Assembly: GCA_033964015.1 (NCBI GenBank)
Contig: CM066918.1
Coordinates: forward strand, 31,766,771-31,830,770
Length of the DNA stretch: 64,000 nt
Reading direction: 5' to 3'
Source of the DNA: Scolanthus callimorphus
Lineage: Eukaryota > Cnidaria > Anthozoa > Actiniaria > Edwardsiidae
The position numbers and the translations under genes are program-made. The notes under the pieces were generated by a model. That model searched no databases, was not told where the DNA came from, and saw only the letters and a list, made by a program, of their open reading frames with translations. Shown piece after piece: positions 49,390-60,399 of this stretch (the stretch's first letter is position 1; every line of letters starts with the position of its first letter).

Positions 49390-49799
49390 CCCGGGGGGGG
49401 TTCTTCACATGTCGACCTGATAGGGGTGCTCGTCGTATTTTTTAGGGGTCAAATCGACTCTCAGGTATTTTTTAGGGGGTATCGGAGAAACATTGTAGCT
49501 TTCACTAATAAATGGTATTTTTTTAGGGGGCACGCAAATGAATAAATGGTCACAAACCAAGCAAACGTTTTCTGGCTTTCTTTATTTCATTTATAGCACT
49601 AAAAACAAGGGATATGCTGGATGAGAAACAATAAACATTAACAAAAAAGTTTTATTGTTGGTATTTTTTAGGGGTCATTTTGTTTTATAAGGTATTTTTT
49701 AGGGGGTAGATTTTTTATGTCCTGGTATTTTTTAGGGTATATTTTCCGATGTCCCGACGAGCACCCCTATCACTCTTACTTGGGAGAGCCCCCCCCGGG
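49390..49799. mobile_element. Array-bearing TIR element, GGTATTTTTTAGGGG type, 8-bp target duplication
   Basis: CTGTGAAC is duplicated at 49382-49389 and 49800-49807. Ends are CCCGGGGGGG and inverse. A perfect subterminal inverted repeat, GATAGGGGTGCTCGTCG, lies at 49420 and near 49757-49772. The interior has about seven GGTATTTTTTAGGGG(G) units plus an AT-rich centre. An 8-bp duplication suggests a hAT-like non-autonomous element. Non-coding. Confidence 0.82.
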
Positions 49800-49809
49800 C
49801 TGTGAACAT

Positions 49810-51470
49810 TTGCTCGCTAGGAAAATATCAACAGTGTTGTATTTCTAGAATTGGTCGACCTTTGTTATCGAGCAAGGCTTGTCAAAAATCTGTAAATGGT
49901 TTAATTCATTTACTGTGGATGTCAAATGATGACCTGGTAAGGTCATAATGCTTGCATGCGCCCGTTTTGCACGACAGAAGGCTCCCGTAGAGCTGAAACG
50001 TAATCCTATGAAATATGATTTGAATTGCTACAATCATAGAGTTGCCCGGTCGTGAGAAAACTGACTTAAAGCGCATTGAAACGAAATCAGTTTTCAGATC
50101 TATGGATAGATCATTATTAGACAAACATGCCGGACCAAGTTCAAGAAAGATTTGTGAAATAGCCGCTAAATATAGCTATGCGTTCTCAAAGTCCCGAGTT
50201 TTGTGCATGGCTAGCTAATTTGCATGCGAGTAATAATGTAATTTGACGCATCATTTTGTTCGCCTCTGTACAAAGACTATACAAAGCGCGTTTACGTTAA
50301 AAACATAATCATCTAGCTTACTGAGATATAATTGTTTTCCTTAAGTTGTCTTTATTTGAATTCCCTGCTGCATGTCTGGAGGGTATGGAAGAAGCCTAAT
50401 TCGTCACTTTAGAAGTGTAGATACAAAATTGCGTCACGAAACAGTGTCATCTCATATCCTGAATGCCTAATTCTTGAAAAGCGCGGCGGCCATGCTAGCA
50501 AGCAGAGATCACCAGCAAAATTGCAGTGCTTCTTCTTAAAATACGATGTGTTGGAAAATATAACAACTGATTTCGTTGATCATATACACTTTGGCGGGCT
50601 GTTTTAACTTCACATTGTTCACCTCGAAGAATAATAAAACTTTAATAGAGGCATTTCGAAAAAATGTTTTAACCAAAAACAGATAAGTTGTCTTAGGGAC
50701 AGAAGAGGAAATACTTATTACTACATTATATCACATTATCCTCATTATTCTTAAATACACCACTCCTTATTTCTATACTATAGTAATGTGTATAAATAAT
50801 ACAAAAATCGTACCTTCTCGGTATTTATCACACAGCTTCAGTATGCAGCGACCAATACCAGTATTAATAAGCAAACCATCGATAAACCTTGCATTCGATA
50901 TGCAGCAAGCAGAAGCTTCCATATTTTTTCTCTTGTTGTTAAAGAGACCAGTAAGAGTAACAGCCACATTCATTGATACATGGCACACTGCTTGGCTGAG
51001 TAAAATCGAGGCAAAATGAATGTCATGAATTTTCCTGATAAGACCCTGATAAGACATAGAACGTTCTGTGATTCACAGGAAATTAAATAATAGATGGCCC
51101 GTAGATGGCTTGATAGAGATCAAGTCGGTAGGGCGGTTTTGCTAAAACCGGACTTCACTTCGGCAGGTGTATCAACTATTTCTTGACATTTATCGTCAAA
51201 ATCTAGGTCACAAACAAAAGAGCAGTGTGTCTGCTGTAGAGTTCAGGATTGTGGGATGGAATGATATTTGACATGTTGACAAGGTATCTGCCGCCACTTC
51301 AGTAGGTGGTCGTTTATCGCACTACCCATACACAATCGGCTCGCATGATAACGAGATTGCATAAGCAAAGTGCTACTCCAGACGTGCTCCGCCGAAGAAG
51401 CTATGACTTTATTCTAAGCCCCGACTCCGTCTTTGCATTGATGCTGTGTCGGGCTGGGTAATCGTAACTT
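49810..51470. other. Non-coding interior of the 10.3-kb element
   Basis: Frames of 72-94 aa on both strands have no recognisable motif and overlap each other. At about 51100-51180 a short inverted pair (GGTTTTGCTAAAACC) is present. Nothing else could be supported. Confidence 0.45.
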
Positions 51471-51474
51471 AACT

Positions 51475-53909
51475 ACCCTTACAGAAATACACAGTACTTT
51501 TTTGTACTTTAAGTGTCCTTTACATGGTGTACTTTAACTGTACTTGACTGAATTGACTTTAACCTGAACTAAAATGTACTTTGAAAGTATTTTTATTAGC
51601 CTTTTTCGTGAGCAAAAATGACCTTTAATAGCACTTTTTATGTACTTTTTCGGCACCCAGCGACTTTGCATATATGTTCTTTATGTACTTTACAATAATG
51701 GAAAGTGTATAAGAAAAAGATACTTTTTAAGTACTTTACCACCTGGCCTTCCTACGCTAAAAAGGAACTTAAGAAACTTTATTTGCTTGTGCTTACTATG
51801 CACTTTAAGTGTACTTTGTTACATTACAAGTAATGTAAAAGTCCTAGTTGCGAAAAAACGTGACTTTTTTTGCACTTTAAAAGTCCTTTAAATGTACTTT
51901 TCTAGATGAAAAAATATACTTTATTTGCACTTTAACATAGAAAGCCATTTTTTACCTTTTAAGCCTTCAGAATGTTCCGATTTGTTGACCTTTTATTTTA
52001 AAATGTATTTACATCAACTCAAATTGTACATTGCAGTCATACATTTTTTGTTTCCCATTGCCTCTGATTTCGTTTTGATTACAACAAGAGTATGTTTTTA
52101 ATAACCACGCTTGGAAATTACGGTCCCGACTTGGGCAAACATTTCAACCCGTTGCGTGACCGAGACATATGCGCACTTCTCGGCAGTAACAGATCTACAA
52201 TATGTATCTCAAAACGTACACTAGCTGTCCATGCATGCCGCCATCAACATATATAACGATCTTAGATCACTTCTTTTTCAGAGCGTTATCCTAAAATGTA
52301 AGCGGTGTTTCAGCTTAATTATTAACCGGCAACATGTGATATCGGATAAAGATTTTCCGTTGTATTTGAGCTCGCGATGGCTGGTGTCGAAAATACCTTC
52401 TATTTCATAGAAGAAATCATACACAAATGTAGGATTTAAGATCAGTCGAATATGGCTCACAACCGTAAACGCAACTCAAAACAATAAACAAGATGCGAGG
52501 ATCGAATTTGCGGGTTTAGATCCAAATCACGGCGTGATCAAAATAAGACCTACGATAAAGTCGAGCGTGTTGATCATCAACAACAATGATTGACTTTGTA
52601 GCCGCGTGTAGCCGCCGGTTCTACAGGGCCATTCCATTTTTAAGCTGAACCCCCCCATACGAAAGAGCTCATTTTCTTTAGTAACCCCCTCGGAAAAAGG
52701 GCCTGTTTCGGATTGCACCCCCTCGGAAAAAGACCACGGAAGAGGTTTTTTTTTATTGCACCCCCTCGGAAATACCCACGGAAGAGGCTTTTCTTATTGT
52801 ACCCCCTCGGAAAAACCCACGGAAGAGCCTTTCTTTCGGTTTGACCCCTCGGAAATGGCCATTTTGCTATACCCCCTAGGAAAACTTCTTCTGTAGGGGG
52901 GGTGCGGCTAAAAAATGGAATGGCCCACAGTACAAATAATGCATTTAAAATAATACAACAAGCTTAAACATTAACTGCCTGCTTCAATATAATGGTTTCA
53001 TTCCTTGCAAGAAGATAATTCCCCCACAGTTGAATGATGCGGTTGACTTCAGCGTAGCCGACTGTAACGCTAGTTATATTATAACAACATAAACTCACCT
53101 CTACCAGAAACGTAAAGCCTCGCTTTTGCTTTATACCCTCAGGAAAACACCATGAGAATGAGTTTTGGTATACACGATGATCTGACTGAGTGTTTAAAGG
53201 CATGAATTTTGCCCGAAATACCAGTGCATATTTCGACCTCCATGATCATGAACTATAGCTGACACGAACGTTATTGCGGAGATATATGACACCACGTATT
53301 TGATTTCCCCGCCTTTAATATACTAGCCAATAATATGCGAGATTGGAACGGTCTAGGCTCCGCTTGGGCAATTTCCGAGAGGAACTTTATTCGCACTTTA
53401 CATGCTAGAAGTGTGTTGGGACAAATGCAAAGTTCATTTAAAGTGCATCTCTATTGTAAAGTATGAATAAAGTTACTTGTCTTCTGGACCATGAGGAACT
53501 TTTTAGCACTTTACATAATACAAGTTTAAGAGGCCAAACCACCCGGTCATGCACTTTAGTTGCACTTTGCAAGCATTGCCTAGAGAACCTCGGAGAAACT
53601 ATTCTCAAAAAGTGCAGAAAAGTACATCTCTCCTTTAAAGTGTGAATTCAACCAAAACTCACTCATGCACTTTTTTGCACTTTGCAAGCATTGCCTAGAG
53701 AAACTTCTCAAAAAGTGCCACAAAAGTACACTCATATTTTATACTTTATTGTAAAGTACAAAATAAGTTTATGGTAGTGGACTTTGCAAAGTCTGCAAAG
53801 TACATATAAAGTAACGCTTTGATTTTGTAAAGTACACATAAAGTACTGCAAAGTCCTTTACAAGTACAGTTAAAGTACTTTTAAAGTATAGTTATTTCTG
53901 TAAGGGTAA
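51475..53909. mobile_element. 2.4-kb element with inverted GTACTTT arrays, AACT target duplication
   Basis: Ends ACCCTTACAGAAATA and TATTTCTGTAAGGGT are inverted and flanked by AACT (51471-51474, 53910-53913). The left 480 bp is an array of TGTACTTTAA-type words. The right 510 bp is the inverse array (AAAGTACA, AAAGTGCA). The middle 1.4 kb is unique sequence with a nested TIR element at 52626-52926. No transposase found. Confidence 0.75.
52626..52926. mobile_element. Array-bearing TIR element, ACCCCCTCGGAAAA type, ACA target duplication
   Basis: GGGCCATTCCATTTTT and its inverse AAAAATGGAATGGCCC are flanked by ACA (52623-52625 and 52927-52929). The interior holds about seven ACCCCCTCGGAAA units with ACGGAAGAGG spacers. 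Non-coding. Nested inside the 51475-53909 element. Confidence 0.82.
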
Positions 53910-53914
53910 CTTCA

Positions 53915-55560
53915 ACAACGCGATCGAGCACTGCAGTAAAACACGTATTCGCAAAAGTTAATCAATAGACCCGATACAACCGATTTTTCATCTGTATATA
54001 TATTTTAGCGGCCCCGTGGAATTATTCATCATTTTTATTTTTCGATAGCCTGTTAGCCGGCTCTCCAGTGGGATTTTTCGGATACAGGAATCCCGCGCGC
54101 ACCAAAAAATCAATCCGAAAAAAAACACTGGAAAACTGATCTCCGCCGAGAATTGCAGGCCAGCATTGAAACCGGAAACAAACTGTCAAGGCTGTTAGGC
54201 TGCCAATGTTTTATAGCTCTTCACCCGTCATGCGAGCATGGATTGCTACAACAATCAGATATGGAAGACTGAACAATATTCTGGAACTCGGGGATCTATC
54301 GACGGTTTGGGAATTGCACTATTATAAACGCGCCGTTGCTTTTTCGAAGCATGTACCACGATGCTAAGGTACGATTTATTAGCCTGCTTTTTGCAGGCGG
54401 TACTTGGTGTTTTTATCGCGGAAAACCCGGTCCGTTCGCTGTAAGCAGGCTAACGATTTATGTGTACACACAGTCCTTACACGCTGAGCTTTTTCGATCA
54501 CGGTCTAAGCATAGTTTCGACCACTTAAAATAGTTACAAGGGATACGGCAGATACGGCGATCGTCGGCGAAAGAGCGTTTTACTGGGGAGCTCTGGCGGC
54601 GAAATCCTCGCTTGTTGGGTAATTTCGCTAATTTCCCAATTTCACCATGTTTCTCTGCCGGTAAAAAACTTTCATGAGAACGCCTTTGTTACTCAGGCTA
54701 CGTTCCATATATTATATGCATAAAATCTATACACGGTCTTTTATCGTTTAGCGTCGGCATCTTTTACGCAGGGCATTTTGCTCAGTCAATTTGGTTGTTA
54801 AGTTTCTGTTTCGGCGCAAATTGTCAGCCTCGGTGGTTTCCATGATCGTTTATCATTACATTGCATTAGTAGAATCAATTTTTCGATACCCTTCAATGCC
54901 ACAAAAAGACGAATCGATTAATTTATCAATTTGCTCCTTTGAAATACTACTCTAGGGTTATGGCAAATATCAAATATCTCCACTTTAGGAGTTTGATCAC
55001 CCTAATTAGCTCAACATGTTAATTCAACATGAGTTATAGGGCGAGAGTAATCGTTCTATTCGTTGCAATGTTCTGTGGAGCACTGCTGTGCAATCATCGA
55101 ATCACCCGACGTAACCCTTCGTCAAGCTATGTATACATCTACGGAAACATTTTCCGCTTTTTATAGACGTATATTTGTTTATCTTGATTTTCAGACATTT
55201 AGAGCTTGAAAGGGACCTCGGAGATTTAGCATGATTTTCTTGTGAGCAGAGCCTATCTCAATGAATGAAAGTCCTTGAAACAGTCTAGGTAACATACAAA
55301 AATAACTTGCTTTGTATAATCATTTATCTGATAGCCTCTCTGATTTTTGGAGTTTCCATGGAAGATGGGCTTTTTGACACTTTTTTTGAAACAATGTTCC
55401 ACAAAGTCGTGTTTTCTCCATATTTTATGGAGACTCTGAATCGCCAATTGCCACGTCAATTGCAAAAATGAAAATTGCTAATTTATTTTAACAATCTACG
55501 GTATAGCCTGTGAGAATAGTGACATTTTAATAGCTTATAGCAGCCTCGTAACATGGTATA
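53915..55560. other. Non-coding interior of the 10.3-kb element
   Basis: No gene supported. Near 55250-55460 there is a further diverged copy of the arm module with CCATATTTTATGGAG and GAATCGCCAATTGCCACG. At 55560-55670 GGGCTCAGGGCTCAA words recur about five times, next to the inner end of the right arm. Confidence 0.5.
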
Positions 55561-55679
55561 TGGGCTCAGGGCTCAATGCCAAAATCTCAGGGCTCAACGC
55601 CCAAATTATGGCCGGGATCAGGGCTCCGGGGGTTAGGCTCAGGGCTCAAGAGGCTTGGATCGGGGATCACGAGAATCAC

Positions 55680-56644
55680 CGAAGCACTTCTGCACTTTTG
55701 CCCGGACGTTTTATCCACTTTTCGCAAAGTTTTTACCAAAACGTTATTTGAGGTCACCCTACCAATTAATTCGACATGTATTCATATATTCAACCTTGCA
55801 TCTGTCGATATTTGTTCAGGTTTTTTAAACAAATGTATAAGGTCGCATACTATAATAACCTTCGATTTTGTACGGGCTTTTGAACACTTTTTAGGCAATG
55901 CTGGCAAAGACGTGTTTTTCCTCCATAATTTATGGAGATTTTGAATCGCCGTGTCAAACAACATAGAATGATCGCATGCAGTTCTTGTTGATACAGTCTA
56001 GTTTAGCTAACAAAGCAATCTTGTGTCAAATGTAGCACTTTCTACAGACATACGCTGTTAATTTCGGTAAGCAATATTGTGTCAAATGTAGCGCTTTCTA
56101 CAGACATACGCTGTTCATTTCGGTAAGCAATCTTGTGACAAATGTAGCGCTTTCTACAGGCAGTTTCAGTTTGCCTCAAAACAATCGGCTTTCTCCGTGG
56201 CTGCAATTTCTCTAAGCGATTTATGAATTCTCGATTTCAAATCTCAAAAATAAAATGAAGCGTCTACATGACTGGCAGAGAGAATTCTGTGTGTTTTTGT
56301 TTCGTACCGATCCTTGTAACACAGCAAGCACTTTTACACAGTAATGAAGCTGTTCGACTGATTGTTGAGACAATATAGATTCACGTGTATATCCGATATC
56401 CGACACCGTATTCGTTCTCCATTTTATTTGGAATTTTGATCACCTCCTTACCATCTTGATTTAAAAAGCATTTCTCCATATTTTATGGAAATTCTGACAT
56501 GTTGATATTCTGTTCTCCATTTTTTTTGGAGAAATAACCTGCATCTCCAGCTAGCTGTAGATTTATCCTAAAAAACGTTTCGGTGTGGATATTTTCGACA
56601 GTCCGGATTTAAACATTAGCTCCGAATTAAATCAAGACGTGTTT
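55680..56644. repeat. Right inverted arm of the 10.3-kb element
   Basis: It is the inverse of about 46334-48030 without the LINE insertion. Matches include CAACCTTGCATCTGTCGATA with 47935-47955, CTCCATAATTTATGGAG with 47800, the GTAGCGCTTTCTACAG tandem with 46820-47040, and the terminal AATTAAATCAAGACGTGTTT. The arms have clearly diverged by small changes. Confidence 0.85.
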
Positions 56645-56750
56645 AACAATAGAAACACAATAAGAATCACAGGACCGTAGCATCCGGGGAGGGGGCTCCC
56701 CCTATTTTTGGGGTGCGGGTACTTACCTTTTAGGGTCATACCTTTTAGGG

Positions 56751-57048
56751 TTTACAGTCAAAAGACATGAAGCGTGCCCCCCTAGAGTCGAATATTCAAT
56801 TAATTATTCCATTATTGATTTCATTATTCAATCCAAAAATGCATTTTTCAATTCAATGTTAAAAATGTTAAATGCTCAAATTTTGGTTTCTGAAAAAGCA
56901 ATTGTTCACCCAGAGTAATTATTTAGATAACAAAATTTTCAATATTGAATTTAAAATTGCATTTTGGATTGAATAATGAAATCAATAATGGAATAATTAA
57001 TTGAATGTTCAACTCTAGGGGGGCACGCTTCATGTCTTTTGACTGTAA
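56751..57048. mobile_element. Fold-back MITE, ~300 bp
   Basis: TTTACAGTCAAAAGACATGA and AGCGTGCCCCCCTAGAGT pair with CTCTAGGGGGGCACGCT and TCATGTCTTTTGACTGTAAA. The arms extend through ATTCAATTAATTATTCCATT almost to the centre. Directly to its left is a GGGG/TTTTAGGG-rich block (56690-56750). Confidence 0.82.
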
Positions 57049-57049
57049 A

Positions 57050-58950
57050 ATCAGGCCTCTGGTAAATTAGAAAACTGGCATACTGTAGCATGTTGTAAAT
57101 CTGATACAACCACTAGTGGTGGTTGTAGCTAATTTGCATAGCAACTTTAATGAAACATATCAAGTTTCGCTTCCAATATTTTAAAACAGACGACACTAGA
57201 AGGGAGGATGTCTTCTCCATTTTTTTAAGTAGTTTAAAACATTTGCAACAATTGACAACTTTTTATAGTAAAAATACACTGTATAGCGGCTTTCACATAA
57301 CTGCTGTGAAACAATTCATGAGTATTCACTATCCTATCAAATGCATAGAAATTTGACAATTAATCAATCACAGAGCGAGAGGTGATTCACAATCTCTCTT
57401 TTTGTCAGCAATTTAATTAGACGTATAATTGTGTAATTATTTTCTCTACACAATCTGATTGGCATAAGGATCAAAGACCATGCTCTTGACCAACCACAAC
57501 CCAACCAATCACAATTAGCAAGTTATTTGTAAGTACTCATGACAGTCATGTGGAAACGGCTCTAATTATGTTTTACTTGTGTCATGGTATGGTCTTTCCG
57601 AAAGCCGCCTCTGGCAAAAGCCCCTCTGGCTGCTGTTGTCACTGAAATTTAAAGAAAATAACCAATAAGTCTGATGAGCCTCGAAGACAAAACCTGCAAG
57701 TGCTTGTCAAAACTATGGGCCCGCTTCACGCGCAAGGAAAGAAAAGTGTGATCCCCCTCGACTACCTGTAAAATGCCTTCTACTATGTCGAAACTAATTA
57801 ATTTTTTTATATTTAACATATAAGAATACGATTGCTTTTGTAAAAGGAACAGCCCTGGAATAGGTCTGCACTCCTACAGAGCAATATTATTCACCATCTA
57901 CAGAGTAATATTATTAATTAAATGACTAGAAACCGCTACTAGTATCTTAAACATGGGGAAATTCGGTAAGACAAGAAATCATGTGAAAAAATACAGAAAA
58001 AAATCCTGCAAAGCCATTGCTTGCTAAAAAACATTCCTACACAAATTCTAACCCGGAAAAAAAAATCCAAAAACCAACCAAAACCAAAACCTGCCCCCTC
58101 CCCCCCCCCCCCCCCCCCCCCCCCCCAAGGGCTGTCGAAACTTCAAGCAATATTTTGAAACTATAGTCTATGATTATTGTGTTTATGTTGAGCAAAATTT
58201 ACATCTATGTTGTGCAAAATTTATACATTTCCATGACTTCTAAGTTCATGCCTGACACTATCGGACAGGAAACAATGAATCAGAATGTCAGTGCATATTG
58301 GCACTGATAGACAGCAATAATTATTCCTAGATAGATTTCCACTTGCCTGTCCTATGTGAAATCTCTGTGAAGCTTCCCCCCGGCCAGGAATACATCTTTC
58401 TACAAAATTAAAGAGCTAAAGATGGCAGCCATGCCGATGCGTAACAAGTTTTTCTTTCATGACTTTCTCTCGAGTCTCCCCGCCAAAAGTAAACACAGCC
58501 ACGGAAGTTGTCAGCTCCACTATAACTTATTATATCACTAGAAAATACGGTATTCTGATTGCAATCCAGAAAAAAGCTTAAACCACAATGGTTGAGCGTG
58601 TAAAAACGACTAATCTCACGAGCGGCCACTATCGTCGCATTCAACTTTCATCTTTTTCAAACGAGTAGAGAAAACAGCCGCAAAAGTTCGGGAAAAACAC
58701 GAATGGAAGTTTGAAGTTTGCGGTAGATAAAATCTGATTACTACTGAATGCTCATTTTATACTCTAGCTACAAAGTTCAAGTACCTACCTTGAAAATGGG
58801 TTTCTACGCTAGCTCTTCGTTCGTCCGTCTTTTTTTGTCTTTTTCGACTTCACCATTAGGGGTAGCGATGGGTCCCTAAAATATCAAGAGTCTCGCCAAA
58901 TTTTAGCAGAGTCTCGGAATCTCGGATTTTTTAACGTGCGTCTCGGAATC
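57050..58950. other. Non-coding stretch with a poly-C tract
   Basis: A run of about 27 C residues lies at 58100-58126. Near 58885-58955 TCTCGGAATCTCGGA repeats twice. I found no gene I could support; the 60-80 aa frames have no motif. Confidence 0.5.
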
Positions 58951-58956
58951 TCGGAT

Positions 58957-59338
58957 TTCACAACACTCCATTCATACTCAGTTGAATAAGATATGGAAAT
59001 AATGATTGACCAGCGGACTAAGCCAAGCTGGAACAGCTTGACTTAGGGAGGTGTAGGGATAGCGGTACGACCCGAACGATGAGGGTGGGAGGGTGGGCCG
59101 TTCCCTACTCCTCGTTCTGCTGGAAACTGAGTGTGAATGAAGTGAACAGGTCCTCCCACTATTTATTACCAGACCATTACGTAACCACTGTGAATAACTC
59201 GCATTCAGCCCGAAAATAATGCATTTATTGCATATTTCAACTTGCATATGATTAGGATGTTGTGAATAGTATTCTATTTCACAACACTCCCATTCATACT
59301 CAGTTGAATAAGATAGGGAAATAATGATTGACCAGCGC
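58957..59338. repeat. Direct repeat pair, ~62 bp, 320 bp apart
   Basis: TTTCACAACACTCCATTCAT...AATGATTGACCAGCG at about 58957-59018 recurs at 59277-59337 with two small differences. The sequence between encodes no recognisable product. The pair could be remnants of a terminal repeat of the recombinase element to the right, or a local duplication. Confidence 0.5.
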
Positions 59339-59564
59339 TTCCTTCGCCATCTGTCTCCCTTTACAAGGAGTACATCCCAATAACCATAAACTTCCTCTTT
59401 TTGGAGTCCCCCATTCTCCATTACCCATACTCCAAAAAAAAAGGAAGGATGCAGACTTTAGAGATTTGCCAAAACAATATCTAATTATCCCATCCAACCT
59501 CCAAGAGGAAAACAATACAATAGGGATGCAAATCAGCAAAAGAGAGACTTTTATTTAACACTAC

Positions 59565-60386
59565 TCAAACGGGATACGCCCTTTTGAGGGAATCAACCGC
59601 TGGAAAAGCGCACACAAATTGTTTCAGCTGATTTGTGTCTTTCCATGGGACTGAAACTTCGGCTGTAGATTCTGCTAGTCTGGTTGAGGCTCCACTAGGG
59701 TTTAGTATCTTAGCTAGCTGTAAGTAGTACAGCGCCGTGTGGCTCCGAGCCCAGCCAACATGTTCCATTATCTCTGAAAGATCCGCGCCGGTAAGCGCTA
59801 AAGTAATTGCACAACCAGATCTAAATCCGTGCAAAGTCTCTCCTTCATCAGCCTTCATCTCCTTGAGATATAACTTCAACCGGGCTTCCGCCGTAGCAGA
59901 GCTGAAAGGTGCATCTCGAACCCCCTTGTCACTGGGTGTGGGGCGAAATAGGTATCCAGTAGTCAAGTTAATGCCAATTTGCCTTGACACATCCATGTAC
60001 ACCTCTATCCCACGGATAGGACATATTACAGTTTGTGGATTACGGCGTATTCCAAATACATTTTGGTCTTCATCCCTTAACGTTTTACCCCATATATGAT
60101 TAAACAAAAACCCGTCATCATTAGGGAACCGGAGAATTTCTGCTGTTTTCACTTGTCCTAAATCACCTGGTCGATCACCGCTAAAAAATGCCGCCTTAAG
60201 ATAGGCCTGGTCACGGGCTATAATAAAACGTTCGATATTGGTTTTCGCATCTAAAAGTGACCTTTGTAAGTGCTCTGCCAATCGTGTAAGCTTATCCACA
60301 AAAAAGGGCGTGGCCTGTTTAGGCGTCACCCTAGCCTGCAATTGCTCTGCTGTAACTAAACGGAGGTAATCCTTAAGGTAATTCCC
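59565..60386 (-). CDS. Tyrosine-recombinase (integrase-like) catalytic domain exon
   Basis: An open frame of about 273 codons starts after a good acceptor (TTTTATTTCAG at 60387-60397) and ends with a stop at about 59565. Motifs in order: FFSGDRPGDLGQVKT (first catalytic Arg), LHGFRSG (HxxR box), MEHVGW (His) and ALYYLQ (Tyr). These are the four conserved parts of tyrosine recombinases, so the catalytic set looks complete. Similar domains occur in Crypton and DIRS-type elements and in many invertebrate predicted proteins. Which one this is cannot be decided without the upstream exon. No reverse transcriptase is attached here. Upstream N-terminal exons were not found in 60400-61000. Confidence 0.75.
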   Translation of the reverse strand, partial: GNYLKDYLRLVTAEQLQARVTPKQATPFFVDKLTRLAEHLQRSLLDAKTNIERFIIARDQAYLKAAFFSGDRPGDLGQVKTAEILRFPNDDGFLFNHIWGKTLRDEDQNVFGIRRNPQTVICPIRGIEVYMDVSRQIGINLTTGYLFRPTPSDKGVRDAPFSSATAEARLKLYLKEMKADEGETLHGFRSGCAITLALTGADLSEIMEHVGWARSHTALYYLQLAKILNPSGASTRLAESTAEVSVPWKDTNQLKQFVCAFPAVDSLKRAYPV

Positions 60387-60399
60387 CTGAAATAAAACT

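Larger units (their letters stand above)
46334..56644. mobile_element. 10.3-kb non-coding TIR element, AACAATA target duplication
   Basis: AACAATA flanks the element at 46326-46332 and 56645-56651 (8 bp if one mismatch is allowed). The ends AAACACGTCTTGATTTAATT and its inverse are followed by inverted arms that I can follow from 46334 to about 48030 on the left and from 56644 back to about 55680 on the right (about 1 kb once a LINE insertion on the left is discounted). Each arm carries a tandem of GCGTATGCCTGTAGAAAGCG units and repeated CTCCAT...ATGGAG mini-hairpins. No transposase or other own gene was found. A 7-8 bp duplication would fit hAT- or P-like elements, but the family is unknown. 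Confidence 0.8.

Noticed and set aside
50773..51057. Overlapping 94-aa and 77-aa frames on opposite strands
   Set aside because: No motif, no splice evidence and mutually overlapping. They lie inside a non-coding transposable element.
46334..56644. Polinton/Maverick element
   Set aside because: Size and long inverted repeats fit loosely, but no DNA polymerase, integrase, ATPase or capsid-like gene is present.
58978..59421. A 147-aa minus-strand frame
   Set aside because: It crosses both copies of a direct repeat, has no recognisable motif and has serine- and tyrosine-rich random composition. No splice or start support.
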